The notes beneath the pieces were generated by a model. It did not search any database, was not told the DNA's origin, and saw only the letters and a list, made by a program, of their open reading frames with translations. Shown here piece by piece: positions 14,028 to 21,857 of a stretch of DNA of 62,938 bases. The position numbers and the translations under genes were made by a program. Each line of letters begins with the position of its first letter. Positions within the stretch are counted from its first letter, which is position 1. The DNA is from a virus. The stretch covers positions 1 through 62,938 of the IMG/VR virus record IMGVR_UViG_3300009419_000018. One strand, 5' to 3'.

Positions 14028-14282
14028 CTATTGGAAGGACTGGCGTATTGATGAGTCACCTACGAGAGTGATCAATCGCAACACCGAGTGAGTGGCACTG
14101 GCAATTGTAGCCATAGCCAACCCACTAAACACAACATTCTCTGAAGATATGAAGATGGAAGTAACGATGCCCAGAATCGCTCCAGACAAAACAATGACCC
14201 AGCCATTCAGTTTCTTTGGCAAGGCACTTGTAATGATATGTATAACTTTATAAACGGCTAAGCCGCCTATTAGTAATGTCAC
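14028..14282 (-). CDS. Small two-helix membrane protein, holin-like candidate
   Basis: 84 residues from GTG 14282, which overlaps the TGA of the tail gene (GTGA). Two hydrophobic segments are visible, about 1-12 plus 26-45 (WVIVLSGAILGIVTSIFI) and 50-72 (VVFSGLAMATIASATHSVL), with a short basic N-terminal loop. Size and topology fit holins, but the position after the baseplate genes and far from the endolysin (43.8 kb) leaves this open. Confidence 0.65.
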   Translation of the reverse strand: MTLLIGGLAVYKVIHIITSALPKKLNGWVIVLSGAILGIVTSIFISSENVVFSGLAMATIASATHSVLRLITLVGDSSIRQSFQ

Positions 14283-16558
14283 AATACTGTTGCTCCTGTG
14301 TAACCCGGGATTCGGTTGAATCTCAGGTTAGCAAGAGCATAGGTTGTTTCAGTTACAGGAACCATGTATTCAATCATTCTCTTAGTTGCCTCAACTACTC
14401 GTCGGTAGTCAGCGGTGTAGTACGAGAAATTTGTGTGAGCCGTACTCTGTCCCCAGCGGTAATCAGCCGCACCAGGCGTTCCTGAGCCACCAAGCCAACC
14501 ACCATTGTCACTGTTACCATCAAAGTACGGATTAGGTGATGATGGTTCAAACAATGGGCGACTTACCTTTAATGGGCTTGTTGCTGTAGCCGTGGCAGTA
14601 ATCTCTAGATGGTATAAGTATGAGTTACGCGGGTACCACGGGTAATTGTCAACAAACTCCAATTTCCAGTACTTGCGTTTTGCTATACCTGAAATAGTGT
14701 CTTGTATGTATGGCGTCGTGGCTGAGGCTAGGGTAATTGAGCCATCTAAGTTCTTTACACTTACCTGAACAATATTGTCATTGTAGTCATCAATGGATAA
14801 AAAGTAATCAGTGTCAGTGCTAATTGGCGTGTATTGCATAGTGCCATCATTATTTACATCTGTAGATAGCGTTACTGAGGCTGAGGTACTCGGTGTTGCA
14901 GTAAATATCTTGTTCGCAATAACAGATGACACTGACCCCGAGGTAGTTGCGACTCGCCAATAAGCAGAAGCGCTGGTTGCCTGTAGTGCCGTACTTGGAG
15001 TAATCGTAAATTGTGGATCGCGCACGAGGTTTAGCCTGCGCGAATAAACATCTATGTAATACGGATACCTATTTAAAGTTGTTACTCTATTAGGAATAAG
15101 ATATAAAGTCCCTGTGTTAGAGGATTGGGAGGCAATCCAAATATGCAAGTACATATCTGTTGTGCTTAACGACCCATCACCACATACACCAAAGTCTACG
15201 GGCCATTCAAAGACGCTAGTACTACTATTAGTGGTTGTCGTAATAAAATTAGGCAAGGTAGTAGAAGCACCAGTAACTGGTGCGTAAGAAACTGACGCCG
15301 CTGGTAGTACTGATGCACCCAGCCAACACCCAATAACACTTGCTCCTGAACCGTTGTATGTAGCGCCAAAGTCCATGTATAAACGACTTGCTTGGCTTAC
15401 ATTTTGTACTTTTGCTTTCAAGCAAGCCATTTGAACACTGGCTCCACTTGAGTGAGTAATCGCCAAAGCCTTTGGTGTTGTGAACATATCGGAATATGTG
15501 TAGGCACTAGCGGCTGTCATTGTGTGCGCTGAACTTTCCAAAAGCCATTGGTCGGTTGCTGGTGCAACTGACGCAGATGTAGTAACTGACGCCGAAGTCA
15601 TAGCATGGTGAGTACTGGTTAAAAGGTCAGGCTGGGTATTATTAATCTCGGTATGGCACCCAGTAATAGCCGTAATGTACTCCTCTACACCAGTCAGCAA
15701 TCCTTCGTTTTGCGTTAGATATGTAAAGTTAGCGATTAACTCACGCAGTTTTGCAGTGCCTAAGTCAACGACAGACAAAGGAAGTCCAACCTCTACAGCC
15801 AGTTTTTCAATCATCTCACTGTTAGCAACAAATGGGTCTTTTTGTCTCATCACATAATCAATGATTGTTTTGATGACATTGATTTCCCAACCAAATACAT
15901 CAAGCATCCGTTGTAGTGGTCCTGCTATTTTAAGAGACTCAGGTAGACTTGCTATCTTGTCATAATTAGGATCATTTTTGGGAATTAGTAAATTAGTTAA
16001 GCCAATTTGCTCATCTTGGATTCGGTAATGTAAAGGTATGCGTCGGAATAGATTATTAGAGTAACCATAATCCTGAGGTACAAGCACCTCAGTTGAGACA
16101 ACTCGTTCATACCATGATCTGGTGTCAGTTGATTCGTACTTAGCAAACAGCGTGTAATAAATCCATTTTCCGCTAGGCAAATCAGCATGTGTAACTGAAG
16201 AGGCACTGTTATCTGCTGTAATAGGTTTTGTAAACTCTATGCCCTCAGAAAGAGTTTGCGGTGGACCAATTAAAGAATAACGCAATTCTAAAGTTGTAAT
16301 AGCAGGTGTTACTTCTTTTGTTGTAGCCAACGCTGTCGTAATACCCCAAGATAAGTAAACCTTATCGTAATCAGTTGGTGACGCTGATAGGAATGACAAA
16401 GAGCCGGGGACACTTGTTGGCGTAGTTACATAACCATCAGCCTTTAATGCTGATGGGTTATCTGCCCCATAGTTGACTGAGGCGGCTTGAAGGAACGAAC
16501 CAGTAGTGCTTGCCGCACTACCAACATTACTTTTTAGTGTAAAAGATATACGGGCCAT
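14279..16558 (-). CDS. Baseplate protein with P2 gpI-like core and long C-terminal receptor-type extension
   Basis: 759 residues. The part from about 170 to 305 matches the P2 gpI baseplate-wedge pattern (LPLSVVDLGTAKLRELIANF, then GLLTGVEEYITAITGC). The first 165 residues look like fibronectin/Ig-type beta repeats. The last 450 residues are Ser/Thr-rich beta sheet, probably a distal adhesion or carbohydrate-binding part. It starts with TAATG overlap to the gpJ-like gene, the usual J-I order. It would close the baseplate wedge and anchor fibres. Much longer than P2 gpI (about 176 residues). Confidence 0.8.
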   Translation of the reverse strand: MARISFTLKSNVGSAASTTGSFLQAASVNYGADNPSALKADGYVTTPTSVPGSLSFLSASPTDYDKVYLSWGITTALATTKEVTPAITTLELRYSLIGPPQTLSEGIEFTKPITADNSASSVTHADLPSGKWIYYTLFAKYESTDTRSWYERVVSTEVLVPQDYGYSNNLFRRIPLHYRIQDEQIGLTNLLIPKNDPNYDKIASLPESLKIAGPLQRMLDVFGWEINVIKTIIDYVMRQKDPFVANSEMIEKLAVEVGLPLSVVDLGTAKLRELIANFTYLTQNEGLLTGVEEYITAITGCHTEINNTQPDLLTSTHHAMTSASVTTSASVAPATDQWLLESSAHTMTAASAYTYSDMFTTPKALAITHSSGASVQMACLKAKVQNVSQASRLYMDFGATYNGSGASVIGCWLGASVLPAASVSYAPVTGASTTLPNFITTTTNSSTSVFEWPVDFGVCGDGSLSTTDMYLHIWIASQSSNTGTLYLIPNRVTTLNRYPYYIDVYSRRLNLVRDPQFTITPSTALQATSASAYWRVATTSGSVSSVIANKIFTATPSTSASVTLSTDVNNDGTMQYTPISTDTDYFLSIDDYNDNIVQVSVKNLDGSITLASATTPYIQDTISGIAKRKYWKLEFVDNYPWYPRNSYLYHLEITATATATSPLKVSRPLFEPSSPNPYFDGNSDNGGWLGGSGTPGAADYRWGQSTAHTNFSYYTADYRRVVEATKRMIEYMVPVTETTYALANLRFNRIPGYTGATVL

Positions 16559-18057
16559 TAGACTGCCGCCACTCCTCCAGTAGGTGTAATAGTAACAATA
16601 CCCAACTTTGGAAGTTGATTAGAGGCTACGGTAATTTTTCCGTTATTATCAATCGTAGTTGAAGGAGTGCCTACCGTACTAGTGGTAAAACCTTTAACAA
16701 TCACATAATCAACACCAGCAATAGCCATGGCTGTTCGGTAAATCTCACCCACAGTTACCGTGTCTCCAAAAGATACACTCCCAAAATCAAATAGCGATTC
16801 TAATGCGCTCTGTACTTCGGCTTTAACAACTGATTGAATATAGTTAGAGGTAACAAACAAATCTAAATATACATAAATTCTAGTAAAACTAACTGAAGAT
16901 GGAACATTAATAAGAGTTACTCCAAGCATTGCGTTTTCTAACAACTCGCGTGAAACGCGGTCACGAAGTGTTTGTGGGACACTCACAGAGGCGGAACCAT
17001 CCGTAAGGTACGCTGTTTGGTTATCAAGCACTGTTGCTGTGATGGAAGCACCAGTAGAGGCTGATCCGAGGTACGAGATAACAGCCTTAGAAACACCCTG
17101 AGTTGTTAGGGCAATATCAGCAAAGTCCGAGAGGGTCACAGCGCCATTGCGTGTCCGAACTGTACTAGGGATGGCTTGTTTAATTGCGTCAATGCTTTCA
17201 AAATCTAAACCTCCACCAGCCGCTACAGCATTTGTTACTGAAGTAATGGTTGGGTACAGACTGTTACCAATAGTAGTGATTGTCCCAGCCGCGACATTAC
17301 CGACAGCACCAGCGGATTGGATATAAGTAACTGTGATTGGTGAGTTGATCGGCGGAATGCGCCCGTTGATGCCATTACCAAATACAACCTGAGTTACTCC
17401 CGAAGAAGTGACCGTTACTGAGAATACTGAGTCATCGGGGCCGTACGGGATAACACTATTGACTCGTGTCCAAGTTTTAATTTCTCCAAACGAACCCTCA
17501 GCGACATTTACAACGACAGACTCAGCGTCTACACTTTGGCGATAGATATTAAATCTTTGACTAGCATTACCATTGCTCTTAGTTAATGTTGCGTTAGTAT
17601 CCGAAATGACTGCTTCATTGGAGTACTTGACACCTTGCCTCACAACTACAGTTCCCGTTGACAATGCTGAAATAGTTGTTGCTGTTTCATTAAAGAAATA
17701 CAAACCACCCGTTGACACAAACGGAGTGTTTTCTGCAATTGCTACAGATGCCGCCCCGCTATTTGTAAGCGTCAAAGTAGCAGTTGATGAGCGCATGTAA
17801 TTAGGGGTATAACCATAGAGGTTTGCCATTGCTAATACGCTTTCACGCTGAGTAGCAGTTGATAAAAACGCTTCAGTAGATGCACGATCAATGTAGTAAT
17901 GCATGATGTCTGCGTTGTAGGCCCACAGGTCAATCAAAGATGACATAAAGTCTGAGGCATCATTTCCTGACCATTCCGGTATAGAACTAGATGCTCGTGC
18001 CTGAAGGGACGAGCGAATAGCGTTATAGTCTCGTGATGTGTAGTCAAAATTAGGCAT
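16558..18057 (-). CDS. Baseplate wedge protein, P2 gpJ-like
   Basis: About 499 residues from ATG 18057 (GAGGATAACT upstream); a GTG 12 bases earlier is less likely. The N-terminus MPNFDYTSRDYNAIR followed by WSGNDASDFMSSLIDLWAYN is the Baseplate_J family start (compare T4 gp6/P2 gpJ). A beta-rich middle and the C-terminal VGEIYRTAMAIAGVDYV also match. It forms the inner wedge ring with the gp25-like and gpI-like proteins coded on either side. Overlaps the gp25-like gene by 8 bases. Confidence 0.9.
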   Translation of the reverse strand: MPNFDYTSRDYNAIRSSLQARASSSIPEWSGNDASDFMSSLIDLWAYNADIMHYYIDRASTEAFLSTATQRESVLAMANLYGYTPNYMRSSTATLTLTNSGAASVAIAENTPFVSTGGLYFFNETATTISALSTGTVVVRQGVKYSNEAVISDTNATLTKSNGNASQRFNIYRQSVDAESVVVNVAEGSFGEIKTWTRVNSVIPYGPDDSVFSVTVTSSGVTQVVFGNGINGRIPPINSPITVTYIQSAGAVGNVAAGTITTIGNSLYPTITSVTNAVAAGGGLDFESIDAIKQAIPSTVRTRNGAVTLSDFADIALTTQGVSKAVISYLGSASTGASITATVLDNQTAYLTDGSASVSVPQTLRDRVSRELLENAMLGVTLINVPSSVSFTRIYVYLDLFVTSNYIQSVVKAEVQSALESLFDFGSVSFGDTVTVGEIYRTAMAIAGVDYVIVKGFTTSTVGTPSTTIDNNGKITVASNQLPKLGIVTITPTGGVAAV

Positions 18058-18451
18058 AGTTATCCTCACTCAAGAAGTCGCTCACACTCAGTGTAACACT
18101 GGATTTTTGTGATGGTAATATTTCATAAAATACAGATATAGATATGGATGTCTGTGTATTTGACATTTGGCTCTGGTCATTATCTGATATAACAATATCT
18201 CGGATAGTCACACCACGAACATTGTCAGAGATTTCCCGCATAGCGACTTCTTTAAAGTCTTCCCAAACAAGCGGATCAATTAATTCATACAGCATGCCGT
18301 ATGCTCCAACACCATAGTCAGGGCGCATAACACGCTCCTGCCTAGACACTGTCAAGACATCTAAGATTTGTTGTTTAATAATAGAATCAAAATCACCTAC
18401 AGTGGCAATTTTTCCATTCTTAAATTGAAATGGTAAGTATATTGCTTTCAT
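18050..18451 (-). CDS. Baseplate wedge protein, gp25/gpW-like
   Basis: 133 residues with the gp25-type core: KIATVGDFDSIIKQQILDVL, SRQERVMRPDYGVGAYGMLY (the conserved R..RP..G) and LIDPLVWEDFKEVAMREI. It joins sheath initiation to the baseplate wedge. Its ATG overlaps the TGA of the 39-residue membrane peptide (ATGA) and its end overlaps gpJ. Position in the gpD-gpX/gp25/gpJ/gpI order is canonical. Confidence 0.9.
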   Translation of the reverse strand: MKAIYLPFQFKNGKIATVGDFDSIIKQQILDVLTVSRQERVMRPDYGVGAYGMLYELIDPLVWEDFKEVAMREISDNVRGVTIRDIVISDNDQSQMSNTQTSISISVFYEILPSQKSSVTLSVSDFLSEDNYA

Positions 18452-18567
18452 TTGGTATCACCATGTACACTTTTGTACAAACCGTAGGCGCACCATGAAA
18501 CATAACTGCTCATAATAAATGCTCCAATAAGAGTTATTAAAAGTCCTTTAAGGATTACTTTAAACAT
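18448..18567 (-). CDS. 39-residue single-span membrane peptide inside the baseplate operon
   Basis: ATG 18567 with a near-perfect GGAGG ribosome binding site; it overlaps the hub-protein stop by 8 bases and ends in ATGA overlap with the gp25-like gene. The peptide has a short basic start, one hydrophobic span (VILKGLLITLIGAFIMSSYV) and a polar end (YGLYKSVHGDTK). No family recognised. Strong translation signals on both sides argue that it is real. It could be a lysis or infection-membrane factor rather than a virion part. Confidence 0.7.
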   Translation of the reverse strand: MFKVILKGLLITLIGAFIMSSYVSWCAYGLYKSVHGDTK

Positions 18568-19723
18568 AGATGTCCTCCATTTGTCTAGATGAACGCCAAA
18601 TACCATCCACAAATGACGACTCCGGTACCTCAGGCATAGTTGACTGCATAGTCATGTACGCATTGATATCGTTTGTGTCTTTGCGTGACACAGTCATTTG
18701 TGTAAAGAACTCATCACGAGTAACTGTATGGGAAACCTCTTTGACATACCAAAAACCCTCAAAGTTAGATTCAAAATTAGAAATACTGACAATCCCACCT
18801 GGCAACACCCCCGCAGTACCAGTTAAGGATAATTTTGCGGTAAGAGTGTTAATGCCACGGCTATTAGCCGTAACAATAGTATCTGCCATAGTAGTAGAAG
18901 TGGCGTTAATACTAATACTGTCAGTAATATTTATATCAATAGGTTTACCAAATCCAGTAGTTTCATTAAAGTTATTTGATGTATAAGTTTTACCTTTGTT
19001 ATCTAACACTGTTGCCAACAGCGTATGACTGCTTAATGGATCAATAGAGTCACCAAATATTCCCTGCATTGACAAGATGGTTGCTGGGTATGTCCTAGTA
19101 TCGCCGTTACGCGCTTTAGTATTTTTAAGTTCGTGATAAGAGATTTGTCGGCCCAACGCATTCATTGGGTTCCATACATGTATATGTGTCTCATGCATTG
19201 AGACAGACAAGCCATACATATGTGCAACCTTATTTAAAAACTCCCAGTCAGATTCTTCTGATTGAACAATCCGTGGGTATGCAAACGGTTCAGAAACTGT
19301 AGATACGCTGAACTTATATTCGTCTGCCAATGTTGTCGCAACACTTTGAATAGAAGCGTTTTCCCATAGTCGCGTCTTTTTAGAGCGCATCCTGTATGAG
19401 GCACCCATACACACAAGTTCAACTAATTGAAATGGGCTTCCGTTAATTACACCGTCAGAGTTTCTAAATGAAGGTTCAACTGATGCGATGTACCCACAGA
19501 ACTCATGTTTATCTACACCAAACCCCCAGTAACAAAGGACGGGCTTGGATAGGTACTCTGTAAGTAATCGCGGCGGTACACCAGCCACTCGGACACGCAG
19601 GATGTCATGCTGGTTTTCAGCAAGTCCCAATTCCATTTGAACAATGGACATATATCGCATAGGGGCGTTGTCTATCACAAAGTTAATATTTGGTGATATG
19701 CGACTATGCGATGTAAAGATCAT
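18560..19723 (-). CDS. Baseplate hub protein, P2 gpD / T4 gp27-like
   Basis: 387 residues. The pattern VLCYWGFGVDKHEFCGYIAS, then a LVCMGASYRM-type strand and VATTLADEYKF, followed by EESDWEFLNKVAHMYGLSVS, is that of the gpD/VgrG hub fold (two beta barrels, with helices between). It would form the trimeric hub that receives the spike. It overlaps the LysM-type gene by 4 bases. The separate OB-fold spike candidate lies 25 kb away at 44.6-44.9 kb. Confidence 0.85.
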   Translation of the reverse strand: MIFTSHSRISPNINFVIDNAPMRYMSIVQMELGLAENQHDILRVRVAGVPPRLLTEYLSKPVLCYWGFGVDKHEFCGYIASVEPSFRNSDGVINGSPFQLVELVCMGASYRMRSKKTRLWENASIQSVATTLADEYKFSVSTVSEPFAYPRIVQSEESDWEFLNKVAHMYGLSVSMHETHIHVWNPMNALGRQISYHELKNTKARNGDTRTYPATILSMQGIFGDSIDPLSSHTLLATVLDNKGKTYTSNNFNETTGFGKPIDINITDSISINATSTTMADTIVTANSRGINTLTAKLSLTGTAGVLPGGIVSISNFESNFEGFWYVKEVSHTVTRDEFFTQMTVSRKDTNDINAYMTMQSTMPEVPESSFVDGIWRSSRQMEDIYV

Positions 19724-19980
19724 TTGAGCGGAATCCGAATCAAGGTACCTACGGGTATTTCATCGGGGAAAGGGACATGTGGGTTTAAGTCCGCAATCTC
19801 CCAATAGCGTTCCGAATCAAAAAGGGTACGATAAGCAATGCGGTCAAAAGTATCACCTTCCATTGCCGTGTAACTGTGGTACCGTGATCCACTACCATAT
19901 TTACGGGTAGAGATATACGAACCATTTCCGTCAGGTGATGGTTGCGTAAAGTAACGGGATATTGATTGTACAAACGCCAT
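19720..19980 (-). CDS. LysM-domain baseplate protein, gpX/gp53-like
   Basis: 86 residues. The C-terminal half is a LysM fold: GDTFDRIAYRTLFDSERYWE, then IADLNPHVPF and PVGTLIRIP. In P2 (gpX) and T4 (gp53) such proteins attach the hub to the wedge. The N-terminal 40 residues include a Tyr/Ser-rich segment. Coded between the tube-connector and hub genes with short gaps or overlaps. Confidence 0.85.
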   Translation of the reverse strand: MAFVQSISRYFTQPSPDGNGSYISTRKYGSGSRYHSYTAMEGDTFDRIAYRTLFDSERYWEIADLNPHVPFPDEIPVGTLIRIPLK

Positions 19981-19982
19981 TG

Positions 19983-21857
19983 TTATTTAATACCATTTCC
20001 AAAATTAGTGTGTTTAAAAAGTATGTTTTTTGCGTATAAAGCACTAGTATCTTTAATAGTTGTTGAGTATACTGATTCATTAGAACTATTTGCCTTAGAT
20101 ATCCTTGCAGTAAACTGTATTTCAATATCTAATATTAATGGTGTCTCTAGTTTATTTGCCGAGAATGCTCCGCTTAAGTATAAGTCTTCTGCCTTATCTT
20201 TTGATGCACCTGACTCTTTAAATATATTGTTAGTTATGTTGTCGTAAGTCTTATCCCTAGTCCTGTCCTCACTACCATAACTACACCACTTTTTCCATGA
20301 ATCAAAATCATTAGCAACTGCCTTTTGACCAGTAATGTCCAAAAGAAGAACATCACGACTCATAGCAGAGCCATATTTAGTCCCTGGTCCCTTTTTTGCA
20401 CCTGATGATGTTACACCATATTGTTTTTCTTGGTCTTTTTCAGGACCTACAAAAGATCGCCATAACTTAATTATTGGTTGATGTTCAATTGTTAACTCAT
20501 AGTTTGATTCATAAAATAGTTTATTAAGACCCCTATAGTCTGATGGTTGTCCTTGGAATAACTCAAAATTAACAAATCCAGCAACTAATAGAAATGTTTC
20601 ATAATCTAATATTTTATGAATCTGTTCGTATCCTCTATTCCCTAATACTCCATCAAGTGGATTAAAAAAACCATAATTTCTTTCACTGTCGTCATAAAAA
20701 TAAGCATTATCTAATGGGTTATTAAACGGTGGATGATCATTATCACTCGTACCACCAACAGCAATTTGGTACTTTCCCGAATCTTTAAGTGCCGCTATCA
20801 AGACATCATAGTCGGCACCCTTTTTAATTTCAGGTAATGCTGTAGTACCACCAGCATCAGCAGATGTAGGTGCGGGTTTTAATTCATTTAGTGACTTTGT
20901 TAGATATGTATCTTTCTTAGCAAAACCAATATACTTTGCCTCAACTTGAACATTAATGACGCACATAGTTGGCACCATTTTTGTATTAAACTTTGTGAAG
21001 TTGACAGATGATGCTTGGATAAAACCATCAACCATAAACATTGACGAGAATACAATTCGTACCGGTGTGCTTACTAGGAATGCGCTGTTACCACGAATTG
21101 CTTTAAAAGCATTACTTGCATCTGTCTCTGAAATAAAGTTAGGGTCCGCACCAGCAGATGCCCCTGACGAGGAGTCTGATGAATCCCATGTGCTACTGCG
21201 GCTAGATAATTTAGATAAAGCAGAAATAATATCGTCAGAGATACCCTGACCAATAATGCTATCCATAATCATTAGGTCTGCAAGAACACCGATCTGCCCG
21301 ACATCCTGCCCAGTTGGCATACCACTGTTTACGGTACTGGTGCTACTAGTGGTTCCAGTAGTACCAGTAGAGTAAGCAAAACCACCAACATCAGTAGATT
21401 TAGAAATGGGGGAATTTGTTTTGGTGGTATTTGCTTTTTTATTTAAAAAGTTAGTATGGTTGTTGACTTCCATTTCTCGGTTAAGCATGATGTCAAATGA
21501 GAAAGTGGCGTTACCTGGAGTTGCAACAGAAAACTGACCTGGGTCTTGAAACAACACATTCGTCATACCACTAGAAAGTGAAACACTTCGCATAATACGC
21601 TCAGGGTTAAACTGGAAAAAGAACCTTCGGTTAGGTAAATCTTTTGGTGCCCCATCAACCTCAGTCAACAGGCAACGCATAAAGCCTCGTGATATTGTAG
21701 TGGACGGTCCAATACCAAGATTTTGACGAACTTTTCCTGGGAACATAAACTCAGGATTGTCCTTGTCAGTCCGTACTAAAGACTTGTGAGTACCTGGTCC
21801 AGTCACTCCAGTTGGCAGGTTGTACCACTGATTTGATGTATAAGAGTCAATTGCCAT
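19983..21857 (-). CDS. Tail-tube/baseplate connector protein, CIS-tube-like
   Basis: 624 residues. The N-terminal domain contains RRFFFQFNPERI and a following MTNVLFQDPG region, matching the FxFNPe motif of contractile-injection-system tube/LysM-associated proteins (as in Afp7). The middle is Ser/Thr-rich (about 150-260), and the remainder is unmatched with a C-terminal IEIQFTARI strand. It lies between the tape measure and the LysM-type protein, the position of the tube-to-hub adaptor. The fold call rests on the N-terminal motif and gene order. Confidence 0.65.
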   Translation of the reverse strand: MAIDSYTSNQWYNLPTGVTGPGTHKSLVRTDKDNPEFMFPGKVRQNLGIGPSTTISRGFMRCLLTEVDGAPKDLPNRRFFFQFNPERIMRSVSLSSGMTNVLFQDPGQFSVATPGNATFSFDIMLNREMEVNNHTNFLNKKANTTKTNSPISKSTDVGGFAYSTGTTGTTSSTSTVNSGMPTGQDVGQIGVLADLMIMDSIIGQGISDDIISALSKLSSRSSTWDSSDSSSGASAGADPNFISETDASNAFKAIRGNSAFLVSTPVRIVFSSMFMVDGFIQASSVNFTKFNTKMVPTMCVINVQVEAKYIGFAKKDTYLTKSLNELKPAPTSADAGGTTALPEIKKGADYDVLIAALKDSGKYQIAVGGTSDNDHPPFNNPLDNAYFYDDSERNYGFFNPLDGVLGNRGYEQIHKILDYETFLLVAGFVNFELFQGQPSDYRGLNKLFYESNYELTIEHQPIIKLWRSFVGPEKDQEKQYGVTSSGAKKGPGTKYGSAMSRDVLLLDITGQKAVANDFDSWKKWCSYGSEDRTRDKTYDNITNNIFKESGASKDKAEDLYLSGAFSANKLETPLILDIEIQFTARISKANSSNESVYSTTIKDTSALYAKNILFKHTNFGNGIK

